Shown: in pieces, positions 43,076 through 53,072 of the stretch
Layout of the letters: the number at the start of each line of letters is the position of its first letter
Numbering within the stretch: position 1 is the first letter of the stretch
NCBI GenBank assembly: GCA_028707125.1
Contig: JAQTUX010000001.1
Location: 990,023-1,054,022, forward strand
Length of the DNA: 64,000 nt
Reading direction: 5' to 3'
From: Candidatus Omnitrophota bacterium
Lineage (GTDB): Bacteria > Omnitrophota > Gorgyraeia > Gygaellales > JAQTUX01
Translations under genes and position numbers: made by a program
Notes under the pieces: generated by a model
What the model was told of the DNA's origin: nothing
What the model saw: the letters and a program-made list of their open reading frames with translations, nothing else
Database searches by the model: none

Positions 43076-44236
43076 ATGGGCGAGTGGATTGGCATTAACA
43101 AGCGGGCAAGGAAATGTTACGGGTTTGATGATGTGGCGCTGGTGCCGGGCATGGTTACGGTCAACCCGAATGAGGTAGACGCGTCTCTTAAGATCGCCGG
43201 AAAGACATATAAGATCCCGATCATGGCGGCGGCAATGGACGGCGTGGTTGATGTGAAATTCGCGGTTGAAATGTCGCGGCTGGGCGGCCTGGCCGTCCTT
43301 AATCTTGACGGCGTGCAGACCCGCTATGAGAAGCCCGATGAGATCTTAAATAAGATCGCCAAGGCCTCCGTTGAAGAGGCGACGCATCTTGTCCAGAGTT
43401 TATATCTTGAGCCGGTAAAAGAAAAACTCATAGGCGAGCGCGTTAAAGACATAAAAAAGCAGAAAGGCACGGCCCTGGTAAGCTGCATACCCGCTAACGC
43501 GGAGCGTTTCGCGAAGATCGCGCAGGAGGCGGGCGCGGATTTCTTTGTGGTCCAATCCACAGTTACGAGCACGCGGCATATGGCCAGGGAATACAAGGCG
43601 CTTGACCTGCATAAGTTCTGTAAAGAAACGAAGATCCCCGTCATTATCGGCAACTGCGTAACATACGAGGTAACATTAGAGCTGCTTGAGACCGGCGCTG
43701 CCGGCCTGCTTGTAGGCATAGGGCCGGGCGCTGCCTGCACCACAAGAGGCGTGTTAGGCATAGGCGTGCCTCAGGTAACTGCCACGTTAGATTGCGCCGC
43801 CGCGAGGGATTTCCATTATAAGAGGACAGGCAATTATATACCTGTTATTACTGACGGCGGAATGAGGATAGGCGGAGAGATCTGCAAGGCGTTTGCCGCC
43901 GGAGCCGACGCCGTGATGGTAGGGTCGGCGTTTGCCAAGGCAAAAGAGGCGCCGGGCAGGGGCTTCCACTGGGGCATGGCAACTTCAAACGTGAACCTGC
44001 CGCGCGGTACCCGCGTAAAAGTAGGGACCACCGGAACACTTGAAGAGATACTGTTCGGACCTGCCAAGGTTGATGACGGCTCACAAAACCTGATGGGAGC
44101 GCTTAAGACATCAATGGGTTCGTTAGGGGCCGCCAGCGTAAAACAGATGCACGACGTAGAGATCATAATCGCGCCTTCCATACAGACGGAAGGAAAGATA
44201 TTTCAGGTAGGCCAGAGAGTGGGGATGGGCAAATGA
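43076..44236 (+). CDS. guaB3: GuaB3-family IMP dehydrogenase
   Basis: Oxidises IMP to XMP, the committed step to GMP. The 386-residue barrel lacks the CBS domains of classical GuaB and has GYDD-like [26 protein letters not shown], the catalytic Cys loop [25 protein letters not shown] and [15 protein letters not shown]. This is the GuaB3 subfamily known from actinobacteria and cyanobacteria. It is coupled to guaA by ATGA, so here it is probably the working IMP dehydrogenase. GMP reductase is the alternative but is less likely beside guaA. Confidence 0.88.
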   Translation: MGEWIGINKRARKCYGFDDVALVPGMVTVNPNEVDASLKIAGKTYKIPIMAAAMDGVVDVKFAVEMSRLGGLAVLNLDGVQTRYEKPDEILNKIAKASVEEATHLVQSLYLEPVKEKLIGERVKDIKKQKGTALVSCIPANAERFAKIAQEAGADFFVVQSTVTSTRHMAREYKALDLHKFCKETKIPVIIGNCVTYEVTLELLETGAAGLLVGIGPGAACTTRGVLGIGVPQVTATLDCAAARDFHYKRTGNYIPVITDGGMRIGGEICKAFAAGADAVMVGSAFAKAKEAPGRGFHWGMATSNVNLPRGTRVKVGTTGTLEEILFGPAKVDDGSQNLMGALKTSMGSLGAASVKQMHDVEIIIAPSIQTEGKIFQVGQRVGMGK

Positions 44237-45849
44237 AAAAGAAAATAAAATCCAACCGGCTGAAAATGATAAAACGTTATGCCAGAAGCAAGCCGTCCAT
44301 TCCGGTAAAGCAGATGCGGCCGATACTTGTCCTGGATTTCGGCTCTCAATACACACAGTTGATCGCCCGGCGGATACGCGAGAACAGGGTATTCAGCAGG
44401 ATAATCCCTTATAATACACCCGCGGAGGAAATCAAAAAGCTTAACCCATACGGCCTGATTCTTTCAGGAGGCCCCGCTTCGGTCTACGAAAAGGATGTCC
44501 CGCTTCCAGATAAAAAGATATTTCAGTTAGGCATACCTGTTCTGGGCATATGCTACGGCATGCAGGCGATCGCGCGCATCCTGGGCGGCAAGGTAAAAAG
44601 CGCGACCAACAGGGAATACGGCAAGGCGGAGTTGTTCATAGACAGCATGAAGGACCTGTTTTACGAAATGCCGGGCAATCTCAGCTGCTGGATGAGCCAC
44701 GGCGACCTGCTCACGAAACTGCCTCCCGGTTTTGTCAGTATCGCGCATACGATGAATTCCCGGGTAGCCGCCATAGCCAACAGGCAGAGGAAGATCTACG
44801 GCGTGCAGTTTCACCCGGAAGTCATGCATACCCAGAAGGGCGCGGAGATCCTGGGGAATTTTGTTTATAAGATCTGCGGCGGCCGCACAAACTGGATCAT
44901 CGGCTCGTTTATAAAGCGCGCGGTGGAAGACATAAAAGCGGCCGTGGGAAAGAAAAAGGCGGTGCTGGGCTTAAGCGGCGGCGTGGATTCTTCGGTTGCC
45001 GCGGTGCTTGTGCACCGCGCTATAGGAAAAAATTTGAAGTGTATCTTCATAGACAACGGCCTGCTGCGCAAGGATGAGCCGCAGCAGGTAAAAAAGACCT
45101 TCAAGGAAAACTTCAAGATGAACGTAAGCTTTATAGACGCGTCCAGGCGCTTCCTTGATAAATTAAAGGGAGTGGTTGACCCGGAAGAAAAACGCAAGAT
45201 CATAGGCAATGAATTCATAAAGGTATTTGAACATGAGGCGGCAAGGGCCAAACATGTTGAGTTTTTCGCTCAAGGCACGATCTATCCTGACGTAATAGAA
45301 TCACGGTCCGCCTTTGGCGGCCCGTCCGCGAGAATAAAGACGCACCACAACGTAGGCGGGCTTCCGGAACACATGAAGCTGAAACTCGTTGAGCCGCTGA
45401 AGGACCTGTTCAAGGATGAGGTGCGGCAATTAGGCAGGGAATTAGGCATACCCGACCCCATCCTTCAAAGACAGCCGTTCCCGGGGCCCGGGATGGCGGT
45501 AAGGGTCATCGGCGAGGTAACCGCGGACAGGATAAGGATCCTGCAGGAGGTAGACCGGCGCCTGCTTGAAGAAATAAGGGCGGCCGGGCTGTACGAACAA
45601 ATATGGCAGTCCTTCGCGGTGCTTTTGCCGATAAAGAGCGTCGGCGTCATGGGCGATCAGCGTTCCTATGAGAACGTGGTCGCCATACGCTGCGTCACAA
45701 GCAACGACGGAATGACCGCGGACTGGGTGCCTTTGCCTTACGAGCTGCTCGGAAAGATATCCAACCGCATCATCAATGAAGTAAAGGGCGTGAACCGGGT
45801 AGTGTACGACATTTCCTCAAAGCCTCCGGCTACGATTGAGTGGGAATAA
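44233..45849 (+). CDS. guaA: GMP synthase (glutamine-hydrolysing)
   Basis: Aminates XMP to GMP. It has a glutaminase domain (ILGICYG-type [23 protein letters not shown]), an ATP-pyrophosphatase P-loop ([14 protein letters not shown]) and a C-terminal dimerisation domain ending [12 protein letters not shown]. 538 residues from ATG 44233, which overlaps the guaB3 stop. The first 27 residues are a basic extension not usual for GuaA; ATG at 44314 would give the standard start [20 protein letters not shown]. The gene is intact and is followed by the second 114-bp repeat. Confidence 0.96.
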   Translation: MKKKIKSNRLKMIKRYARSKPSIPVKQMRPILVLDFGSQYTQLIARRIRENRVFSRIIPYNTPAEEIKKLNPYGLILSGGPASVYEKDVPLPDKKIFQLGIPVLGICYGMQAIARILGGKVKSATNREYGKAELFIDSMKDLFYEMPGNLSCWMSHGDLLTKLPPGFVSIAHTMNSRVAAIANRQRKIYGVQFHPEVMHTQKGAEILGNFVYKICGGRTNWIIGSFIKRAVEDIKAAVGKKKAVLGLSGGVDSSVAAVLVHRAIGKNLKCIFIDNGLLRKDEPQQVKKTFKENFKMNVSFIDASRRFLDKLKGVVDPEEKRKIIGNEFIKVFEHEAARAKHVEFFAQGTIYPDVIESRSAFGGPSARIKTHHNVGGLPEHMKLKLVEPLKDLFKDEVRQLGRELGIPDPILQRQPFPGPGMAVRVIGEVTADRIRILQEVDRRLLEEIRAAGLYEQIWQSFAVLLPIKSVGVMGDQRSYENVVAIRCVTSNDGMTADWVPLPYELLGKISNRIINEVKGVNRVVYDISSKPPATIEWE

Positions 45850-45852
45850 ATA

Positions 45853-45966
45853 AGCGTAAAACGTAAAGCGAAAAGCGCAAAACTAAAGTGTAAAACTTAA
45901 AACTAACAAACAAAAACTTTAAACTTTACGTTTTGGTTTTACGCTTTGCGCTTTACACTTTTCGCT
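45853..45966. repeat. 114-bp palindromic repeat, AGCGTAAAACGTAAAGCG family, copy 2
   Basis: Same length, ends and internal words as the copy at 25891-26004, differing only at a few bases in the first third and the centre. It lies between guaA and dnaE and fills almost the whole gap, ending eight bases before the dnaE ATG. It carries no visible coding sequence, and dnaE has no clear Shine-Dalgarno beyond it. Confidence 0.88.
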
Positions 45967-45974
45967 AATCAATA

Positions 45975-48900
45975 ATGCCTCATTCCGATTTTGTCCATCT
46001 GCACGTCCACACTCAGTATTCTCTCCTTGACGGCGCCTGCCGTATACCCGAACTGATAAATACAGCCGTACACCACAAGATGCCTGCCCTGGCAATTACA
46101 GACCATGGCAACATGTTCGGGGCCATTGAATTTTATCTTGAATGCCAGAAACAGGGGATAAAACCCATTATCGGCTGCGAGGCATACATAGCTCCCGTAA
46201 GCCGCCTTAATAAAGAGCCGTCCGGAATACAAGAGGCCGCTAACCATTTTATACTGCTGGCAAAAGACGAAGAGGGCTACAGGAACCTCTGTAAACTTGT
46301 TTCCATCGGATACATTGAAGGCTTCTATTACCGCCCGCGGATAGACAAGGAAGTGCTGGCGCGATACTCAAAAGGCCTGATAGGGCTTTCCGCCTGCCTT
46401 AAAGGGGAAATACCCTGCCTCATACAGGAAAACCGGTATAATGACGCCTTAAAGGCGGCTGACGATTTCCTCAATATTATGGGTAAGGGCAACTTTTTCC
46501 TTGAGATCCAGGAGAACGGCATCCCCGAACAAAAAAAGGTCAATGAGCACCTGTTAAAGATAGCCAGGGAATTATCAATAGGCGTAGCCGCCACAAACGA
46601 CCTGCATTACCTCAAAAGGGAGGACTCCGCGGCGCATGAGGCGCTGCTCTGTATCCAGACCCAGAACACGCTTGCCGACCCCGGCCATATGAAATTCCAG
46701 ACAGACGAGTTTTATTTCAAGACCCCTGATGAGATGAAAAAGATGTTCGGGGATACGCCTGAGGCGATAAAAAATACTCTCCTGATCGCGGAGTTATGCA
46801 ATCTGGAAATGGACTTTTCCAAGATACACCTTCCATCTTATCATCCTCCCGACGGCAAGAACTGCCAGGAATTTTTGAGGCGCCTGTGCGATGAAGGCCT
46901 GCGCAGAAGGTTCAAAGAAGTATCCGCGCGTATAAGCCAACGGCTGAAACAGGAACTCACCATAATAGAAAAGATGGGCTTTGACAGCTACTTTCTTATT
47001 GTCTGGGATTTCATAGACTATGCCAGGAAACAAGGCATACCGGTAGGGCCGGGCAGAGGTTCTGCCGCCGGAAGCCTGGTCAGTTACCTGCTAGGTATTA
47101 CCGACATAGACCCGCTGCAATACAACCTGATCTTTGAAAGATTCCTTAATCCTGAAAGGATGGGCCTGCCTGACATAGACATTGATTTCTGTTACGAAAG
47201 AAGGCAGGAGGTCATTGATTATGTGGCGCAGAAATACGGCAAGGATAACGTCGCCCAGATCATAACCTTCGGGACCATGCAGGCGCGCGCCGTGGTCAGG
47301 GACGTAGGCAGGGTGATGAGCATACCTTATGCCGATGTTGACAGGATCGCCAAGCTGATACCTTATGACTCAGTCACTTCTTTAAGGGGCGCGGTGGAAC
47401 AGGAGCCGGAACTGAATAAGATGTACAAGACCGACCAGCAGATCGAGCAGCTTATGAGCACCGCCTTTTCTCTGGAGGGCATGACGCGGCATGCCTCCAT
47501 ACATGCCGCCGGCGTAGTGATCACGGATAAACCCCTCACTGATTACCTGCCCTTGTTCAAGACCGGAGACGACCAGATCACCACGCAATACAGCATGGGC
47601 ATATTGGAAAAGATAGGCCTGCTCAAAATGGACTTTCTGGGCCTGCGGACGCTGACGGTAATAGACCAGGCCGTCAAGATAATCAAGAGGACAAAGGGCG
47701 TGGATATAAATATTGAGGAGCTGCCGTTTGACGATAAAAATACCTTCCGGCTGCTGGCCTCCGCCCATACAGGCGGCATATTTCAAATAGAAAGTTCGGG
47801 CATGCGCGACCTCTTGAAGAAATTGATCCCCGAACGCTTTGAGGACCTGATCGCCCTGCTTGCTTTATACAGGCCCGGCCCCATCGGCTCAGGCATGCTT
47901 GATGACTTTATCCAGAGGAAGCACGGCAGAGTAGCCATAAGGTATGACCATAAGAGCATGGAGCCGATACTGGCTGAGACATACGGGATCATTGTCTATC
48001 AGGAACAGGTAATGCAGATAGCCTCTTCACTGGCGGGTTTCACGATGACGCAGGCGGATATGCTGCGCCGCGCCATAGCGAAGAAGATACCGGAAGTCAT
48101 GGAAGAGCAGCGCAAGATATTTATCGACGGCTGCCTGAAAAAGAACATCAAGAGGGGGCTGGCGGAAAAGATATTTGATCTGATTGAGTACTTTTCGGGG
48201 TACGGCTTCAACAAATCACATTCAGCGGCGTACGCGATGATCTCCTATCGCACCGCCTACCTCAAGGCCAATTACCCCGTTGAGTTCATGTCCGCGCTTC
48301 TTACCTCAGAATGCGATAATACGGATAAGATAGTGGAATACGTGAACGAAGCTGAAAGGATGGGGATAAAGGTCCTGCCGCCGGACATAAACGAGAGTTT
48401 TATGAACTTCGCGGTAATAGACGATAATACCATAAGGTTCGGGCTCAAGGCGGTCAAGAATGTGGGCGCCGGCGCCATTGAATCCATCGTCAGATCGCGC
48501 GGCGAAAAGGGCGCGTTCAAATCTCTGGACGATTTCTGCCAGCGCGTTGACCTGCGCCTGGTGAACAAAAAGGTGACGGAAAGCTTGATCAAATGCGGGG
48601 CGTTTGATTCATTCAAGCTCTACCGCGCGCAGATGATGGCCGCGCTTTCTTACTGTCTTGATTCGGCCTCAAGACTGCAAAGAGAGCGTTCCAGCGGCCA
48701 GTTGTCCTTCTTTGGCGACGGCCCGGGAAATAATCCGGCATTCAACACAAAGGGCACGGACATCCCGGATATAAAGGAGTGGCCTGAGCCGCAGCTGCTC
48801 GCCTTTGAAAAAGAGATGCTGGGATTTTATATAAGCGGCCATCCGCTTGCCGGATACGCGAAGACCCTCAAGCGCTTCGTGTCCTGCCATACGGGAAACA

Positions 48901-49415
48901 TTACATCGCAGTCAGACGGGCAGACGGTAAAACTGCTCGGCCTTATCGCCAAGATCAAACAGACGCTTACACGGGCCAAACAGGAAAAAATGGCTATATT
49001 GAAGTTAGAGGACCTGGAGGGTTCGGTTGAAGTGCTGGTATTTCCTCAGACCTTTCAACAGTACTGGCGCAACCTTCAGCCGAATAACGTCGTGCTGGTG
49101 AAAGGGCGGTTAGTCCTCAAAGAAGAAACGCCCAAGATAATCGCCAGCGAAATACAACCCATTGAACATATCTACAATTCAATAAGTTCCGTAAATATAG
49201 ACCTGACCGGCTTAAAGGAGAATGTCCTTAAGAGCCTCAAAGAACGCCTGGCCTCTTCTCCCGGCAAGGTACCGGTCCTGCTTCATTTAAATAACGGAGG
49301 CAGGCAGAACGTCCAGATCATGGTAGGACAGGGTTTCTTCATTACTCCCACACCCGAACTTATCCGCGACTTTGAAGAGCTTATCGGAGAAAAAAAATTT
49401 TCCTTTATAGTCTAG
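45975..49415 (+). CDS. dnaE: DNA polymerase III alpha subunit
   Basis: Replicative polymerase, DnaE1 type. Domains in order are: the PHP domain (FVHLHVHTQYSLLDGAC, ITDHGNMFGAIEFY); the palm and finger core with VGPGRGSAAGSLVSYLLGIT and the catalytic LPDIDIDFCYERR; the helix-hairpin-helix region (RMGIKVLPPDINES); an OB fold (VKLLGLIAKIKQTLTR, LKLEDLEGSVEVLVF); and the C-terminal tail. 1146 residues, normal. No separate promoter is obvious; the 114-bp repeat precedes it, so it may be read from guaBA. Confidence 0.97.
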   Translation: MPHSDFVHLHVHTQYSLLDGACRIPELINTAVHHKMPALAITDHGNMFGAIEFYLECQKQGIKPIIGCEAYIAPVSRLNKEPSGIQEAANHFILLAKDEEGYRNLCKLVSIGYIEGFYYRPRIDKEVLARYSKGLIGLSACLKGEIPCLIQENRYNDALKAADDFLNIMGKGNFFLEIQENGIPEQKKVNEHLLKIARELSIGVAATNDLHYLKREDSAAHEALLCIQTQNTLADPGHMKFQTDEFYFKTPDEMKKMFGDTPEAIKNTLLIAELCNLEMDFSKIHLPSYHPPDGKNCQEFLRRLCDEGLRRRFKEVSARISQRLKQELTIIEKMGFDSYFLIVWDFIDYARKQGIPVGPGRGSAAGSLVSYLLGITDIDPLQYNLIFERFLNPERMGLPDIDIDFCYERRQEVIDYVAQKYGKDNVAQIITFGTMQARAVVRDVGRVMSIPYADVDRIAKLIPYDSVTSLRGAVEQEPELNKMYKTDQQIEQLMSTAFSLEGMTRHASIHAAGVVITDKPLTDYLPLFKTGDDQITTQYSMGILEKIGLLKMDFLGLRTLTVIDQAVKIIKRTKGVDINIEELPFDDKNTFRLLASAHTGGIFQIESSGMRDLLKKLIPERFEDLIALLALYRPGPIGSGMLDDFIQRKHGRVAIRYDHKSMEPILAETYGIIVYQEQVMQIASSLAGFTMTQADMLRRAIAKKIPEVMEEQRKIFIDGCLKKNIKRGLAEKIFDLIEYFSGYGFNKSHSAAYAMISYRTAYLKANYPVEFMSALLTSECDNTDKIVEYVNEAERMGIKVLPPDINESFMNFAVIDDNTIRFGLKAVKNVGAGAIESIVRSRGEKGAFKSLDDFCQRVDLRLVNKKVTESLIKCGAFDSFKLYRAQMMAALSYCLDSASRLQRERSSGQLSFFGDGPGNNPAFNTKGTDIPDIKEWPEPQLLAFEKEMLGFYISGHPLAGYAKTLKRFVSCHTGNITSQSDGQTVKLLGLIAKIKQTLTRAKQEKMAILKLEDLEGSVEVLVFPQTFQQYWRNLQPNNVVLVKGRLVLKEETPKIIASEIQPIEHIYNSISSVNIDLTGLKENVLKSLKERLASSPGKVPVLLHLNNGGRQNVQIMVGQGFFITPTPELIRDFEELIGEKKFSFIV

Positions 49416-49432
49416 CCCCCTGCATTTTTTCC

Positions 49433-49461
49433 TTGATTTCATAAGGTTTTGCTGGTATTAT
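49433..49461 (+). promoter_or_regulatory. Candidate promoter of the HU-hisS-aspS operon
   Basis: TTGATT (49433-49438) and TATTAT (49456-49461) with a 17-base spacer, directly after dnaE. The predicted transcript begins near 49468 and would carry about 130 nt of structured leader. Confidence 0.6.
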
Positions 49462-49473
49462 AGTTACAAAGTT

Positions 49474-49576
49474 ATCCCTCGCGTAAGCGCTTGTAGATTT
49501 CTTCGAAATCTACTGCGCACGCTTCGGGATCAATTCGCGCAACAACTTACGTCACTTCGTTCCGTAAGTTGTGCGC
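49474..49576 (+). other. Tandem long hairpins in the HU gene leader
   Basis: Hairpin 1 (49474-49530): outer ATCCC/GGGAT, GCGC/GCGC, and a perfect inner GTAGATTTC (49493-49501) with GAAATCTAC (49505-49513) on a three-base loop. Hairpin 2 (49537-49576): GCGCAACAACTTACG with CGTAAGTTGTGCGC, one base bulged. No T-tract follows, so these are not intrinsic terminators. They sit between the predicted promoter and the HU ribosome-binding site. They may be a regulatory leader, a mRNA-stabilising structure or another repeat family. Confidence 0.6.
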
Positions 49577-49597
49577 TCATTGAGGAGGTGTAAGAGT

Positions 49598-49870
49598 ATG
49601 ACAAAGAAAGATATAGTGCTGAAGGTTGCCGATGAAACCGGCATCAAACAGACCGACGTAAAAAAGGTGGTGCAAAAGAGTTTTGACTGTATCATTGAAG
49701 GCCTGGCACGCGGCGAAAAGATAGAACTGCGCAATTTCGGTGTCTTCAAGATCAAGCAAAGACGGCCGCGCACAGGCAGAAACCCCAGGACGGGAGAGGC
49801 TGTTCCGGTGCCTTCCAGAAAAGTGGCGATTTTTAAGCCGGGTTTGGAGATGAAACAAAAGATCAAATAA
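49598..49870 (+). CDS. HU/IHF-family DNA-binding protein
   Basis: Nucleoid-associated protein, 90 residues. MTKKDIVLKVADETGIKQTDV and IELRNFGVFKIKQRRPRTGRNPRTGE contain the dimerisation helices and DNA-binding arm with the Arg-Asn-Pro tip. GAGGAGGTG (49582-49590) precedes ATG 49598. The upstream extension of the frame to 49571 is inside hairpin 2 and is not credible. Its stop shares a base with the hisS start (TAATG). HU and IHF-alpha cannot be separated here. Confidence 0.93.
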   Translation: MTKKDIVLKVADETGIKQTDVKKVVQKSFDCIIEGLARGEKIELRNFGVFKIKQRRPRTGRNPRTGEAVPVPSRKVAIFKPGLEMKQKIK

Positions 49871-51123
49871 TGTATAAGACAATCAGGGGCACAAAAGATA
49901 TTCTGCCTGAAGAGGCGCTATTGTGGCAGGAGGCCGAAAGCAGGGCGCGGCGTATCTTTGCTGTTTACGGATATAAAGAGATCCGCACGCCGCTATTGGA
50001 AGAGGCCGAGCTGTTCAACCGCTCTTTGGGTGAAACCACCGAGATAGTCCAGAAGCAGATGTTCTTGATCAAAAGGGACAGCGACACGATCGCCCTGAGG
50101 CCGGAAGGCACGGCCTCTGTAGTCAGAGCATGGCTGGAAAACCATCTGGACAAACAAGAGCATTTTTCCAAACTGTATTATCTGGGGCCGATGTTCCGCG
50201 CGGAACGCCCGCAAAAGGGGCGCTTGAGGCAGTTTCATCACATCGGATGCGAGGCGATCGGTTCCCTTAGCGCGGAATTGGACGTTGAGGTCATTTCTCT
50301 GTTAAACAGGATCCTCGGCGAAATAGGGGTAAAGGATTTTGAATTAAGGATAAACAGCCTTGGCTGCGCCGAAGATAAAAAAAGATTATCGGCCGCGCTC
50401 AAGAAGTCGCTGAAGGGGCAGTTAAAAGAGCTCTGCGAGGACTGCGTTGAGCGTTACCAGAGAAACGTACTGAGGATACTGGACTGTAAAAAAACCGAAT
50501 GCAAAGAGGCGGTCGGCAAGCTGGACATCCTTGACAGTTACCTGTGTGAGGAATGCGGCAGCCACTTCAAAAGCGTATTAGAAGGCCTTTCTTCTTCGGG
50601 TATACCATATAAAATGTCAAACCAACTGGTCAGAGGGCTTGACTACTACACGAGGACGGTGTTTGAAGCGACATCGGATAAACTGGGTTCGCAGGACGCG
50701 CTTGCCGCCGGAGGAAGATATGACATGCTGATAAAAGAACTTGGCGGCGATACTGAAGGGGCGGTAGGTTTCGCGCTGGGCGTGGAAAGGGCGATGCTTT
50801 CAATGGATGGCGGGCTTAAAATACCGCAGCATCAACTTCAGGCATACATCATCCCTTTATCACGGAATGCGCGCCAGGCCTGCCTCAATACTCTCCAGGC
50901 GTTGAGAAATAATAATATAATATCGGATATGGATTATGAAAACAGGTCGCTAAAGGCGAATATGCGCAAGGCAAATGATATCGGCGCGAGGTTTGCCCTG
51001 CTTGTGGGCGACGATGAAATAAGCAATAAATCCGTAGCCATAAAAGACATGCTATCGGGAACGCAGGAATCGGTCGCCGTAGATAACTTGCAGCGTATTT
51101 TAAAGGATAAACTGGGATCATGA
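49870..51123 (+). CDS. hisS: Histidyl-tRNA synthetase
   Basis: Class IIa synthetase charging tRNA-His. The N-terminus YKTIRGTKDILPEE, motif 2 region MFRAERPQKGRLRQFHHIGCE, the histidine-specific LVRGLDYYTRTVFEA and AAGGRYDMLIKELGG, and a C-terminal anticodon-binding domain are all in place. It contains a CxxC-type insertion (CEDC...CKKTEC...CEEC) of the kind seen in many bacterial HisRS. 417 residues. It is coupled upstream to HU and downstream to aspS by overlaps. Confidence 0.96.
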   Translation: MYKTIRGTKDILPEEALLWQEAESRARRIFAVYGYKEIRTPLLEEAELFNRSLGETTEIVQKQMFLIKRDSDTIALRPEGTASVVRAWLENHLDKQEHFSKLYYLGPMFRAERPQKGRLRQFHHIGCEAIGSLSAELDVEVISLLNRILGEIGVKDFELRINSLGCAEDKKRLSAALKKSLKGQLKELCEDCVERYQRNVLRILDCKKTECKEAVGKLDILDSYLCEECGSHFKSVLEGLSSSGIPYKMSNQLVRGLDYYTRTVFEATSDKLGSQDALAAGGRYDMLIKELGGDTEGAVGFALGVERAMLSMDGGLKIPQHQLQAYIIPLSRNARQACLNTLQALRNNNIISDMDYENRSLKANMRKANDIGARFALLVGDDEISNKSVAIKDMLSGTQESVAVDNLQRILKDKLGS

Positions 51124-52529
51124 AGAGGACTCATACTTGCGGACAGCTTACCGAGAACAATGTGGGCAAAGAAGCGGTGCTCTGCGGCTGGGTGCACAGC
51201 AGGCGCGATCACGGTAAACTGATCTTTATAGACATAAGGGACAGGGACGGGCTTACACAGGTCGTGTTCATCCCTAAGGAAGCGCCTGAGGCCCATAAGA
51301 TAGCACAGGACCTGAGGCCTGAATTCGTGATCTCCTTGAAAGGCATCGTAAATTTAAGGCCTGAAGGCACGCAAAACCCCCGTATTAAAACCGGGATGGT
51401 CGAGGTGCTGGCAAAGGAGCTTGAGATATTAAACCAGGCCAAGACGCCTGTTTTTGAAATAGGCGATGCTCAGGAAGTAAACGAAGAGTTAAAACTGAAA
51501 TACCGCTACCTTGACCTGAGAAAGCCGGGGAGTTTCGGAAATATATTTATGCGCCACAGGCTGTTCTCCCGCGCCAGAAACCTGCTGGAGAAAGAGGGTT
51601 TTATTGAAGTGGAGACCCCAATATTGACAAAGTCAACTCCCGAAGGCGCCAGGGACTACCTTGTGCCTTCACGGCTTAATCCGGGGTCATTCTACGCGCT
51701 TCCGCAATCGCCTCAGTTATTCAAACAGATCCTGATGGTCTCCGGGTTTGATAAATATTTCCAGATAGCCAAGTGTTTCCGCGACGAAGATTTAAGGGCG
51801 GACAGGCAGCCGGAATTCACCCAGTTAGATATTGAAATGTCTTTCATTGACGAAGAAGATATATTCGCGCTTTCAGAGAAACTGGTAAAGGACATAGTGA
51901 AAGAGCTGCGCGGCATAGACATCAACATACCGTTTCCCCGCATGAGCCACGCCGAAGCGATAAGTGAGTTCAACAGCGATAAGCCGGATGTAAGAAAAGA
52001 CAAGGATTCCAGGGAAGAACTCGCGTTCGTCTGGGTCACCGATTTCCCTTTGTTTAAATACAACGATGAAGAAAAGAGATGGGAGGGCGAGCACCATCCC
52101 TTTACCGCGCCTAAGGAGGAGGATATAGACGGCCTTGAAAAAAACAAGGAAAAGGCGAGGGCGCGTTCTTACGACCTGGTGCTCAACGGCAACGAGATAG
52201 GCTCCGGGTCCATAAGGATACATAATTCCCAATTACAGGAAAGGATCTTTAAGATCATAGGCATGCCTGCCGAGGAGATTGAAAAGCGCTTCGGATTCCT
52301 TATTGAGGCGTTTAAATACGGCGCCCCGCCCCATGGCGGCATAGCGTTCGGGTTAGACCGGTTCCTGGCCATACTGCTTGATCAACCGAGCATCCGCGAT
52401 GTCATCGCCTTTCCCAAGACGCAGAAAGGCCTTTGCCTGCTTACCGACGCGCCCTCAGGCGTGGATGAGGCGCAATTAAAGGCGTTAAATATTTCTATAA
52501 GTAAGAAAATAGAGAAGGAGGAAAAATGA
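51120..52529 (+). CDS. aspS: Aspartyl-tRNA synthetase lacking the GAD insertion
   Basis: Class II synthetase of bacterial type: the N-terminal OB fold (LCGWVHSRRDHGKLIFIDIRD), DLRKPG hinge, motif 2 (FRDEDLRADRQPEFTQLDIEMSF split around residues 220-242) and motif 3 (GGIAFGLDRFLAIL, 406-419). Bacterial AspRS is normally about 590 residues with a GAD domain between motifs 2 and 3. Here FNSDKPDVR (284-292) runs within about ten residues into FVWVTDFPLF (303-312), so the GAD domain is cleanly absent and the protein has 469 residues. GatCAB in the window means that it could be non-discriminating. Confidence 0.95.
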   Translation: MKRTHTCGQLTENNVGKEAVLCGWVHSRRDHGKLIFIDIRDRDGLTQVVFIPKEAPEAHKIAQDLRPEFVISLKGIVNLRPEGTQNPRIKTGMVEVLAKELEILNQAKTPVFEIGDAQEVNEELKLKYRYLDLRKPGSFGNIFMRHRLFSRARNLLEKEGFIEVETPILTKSTPEGARDYLVPSRLNPGSFYALPQSPQLFKQILMVSGFDKYFQIAKCFRDEDLRADRQPEFTQLDIEMSFIDEEDIFALSEKLVKDIVKELRGIDINIPFPRMSHAEAISEFNSDKPDVRKDKDSREELAFVWVTDFPLFKYNDEEKRWEGEHHPFTAPKEEDIDGLEKNKEKARARSYDLVLNGNEIGSGSIRIHNSQLQERIFKIIGMPAEEIEKRFGFLIEAFKYGAPPHGGIAFGLDRFLAILLDQPSIRDVIAFPKTQKGLCLLTDAPSGVDEAQLKALNISISKKIEKEEK

Positions 52530-53068
52530 AAAGGGCGCTATCATTGCTTGCAGCGGGTCTGTTCCTGGCGGCGTTAAGCGGCTGCGTGGAAACCAGGTCA
52601 TACACGATCATGAAGGAGAGGCAGGACCAGTCTCTCGCGGGCAACCGCGGATACATACAGGGCAACGTTCCTGCCGGCGTAAGCACCGAGAAAGAAAGAA
52701 GGGTATACCGGGAACACAAGGTTTTAGAAGTTGAGGTCTTTACGCCGTCAGAGATGAAAAAGGCGAAAGCAAAAAGAAACATCCCGGCCCCGGTAACCGC
52801 GCCGTCAGCAGTAGAGCCGATGCCTGAAGATAAATCTCCGGCTGAGGGTGTTTTTACCGAACGCGATATACCGCGGGAGTTGGAAGAGACCGAAGAGATA
52901 ACTTACGACATCTATGTCGTAAAAAAGGGCGATACGCTGGAGAAGATATCAAAGGAAGTGTACGGAGACCTGAAACAATGGAAGAAGATATATGACGCGA
53001 ATAAAGAGCAGCTAAAGACCCCCGACCGCATATACGCCGGACAGAAATTAAAAATACCGGGAAAATAA
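52526..53068 (+). CDS. LysM-domain lipoprotein
   Basis: A 180-residue lipoprotein with a signal peptide and lipobox LSGC (Cys20). A low-complexity Lys/Pro/Glu linker runs through about residue 125. The C-terminal LysM domain starts YVVKKGDTLEKISKEVYGD and ends YAGQKLKIPGK. It probably sits in the outer membrane and grips peptidoglycan. It is coupled to aspS (ATGA) and followed four bases later by phoH. The precise role is unknown. Confidence 0.87.
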   Translation: MKRALSLLAAGLFLAALSGCVETRSYTIMKERQDQSLAGNRGYIQGNVPAGVSTEKERRVYREHKVLEVEVFTPSEMKKAKAKRNIPAPVTAPSAVEPMPEDKSPAEGVFTERDIPRELEETEEITYDIYVVKKGDTLEKISKEVYGDLKQWKKIYDANKEQLKTPDRIYAGQKLKIPGK

Positions 53069-53072
53069 GCGT

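Noticed and set aside
51120-52529. Frameshift or deletion error in aspS explaining its short length
   Set aside because: The frame is continuous, and conserved anchors on both sides of the missing GAD domain join smoothly, so a natural domain loss is more likely.
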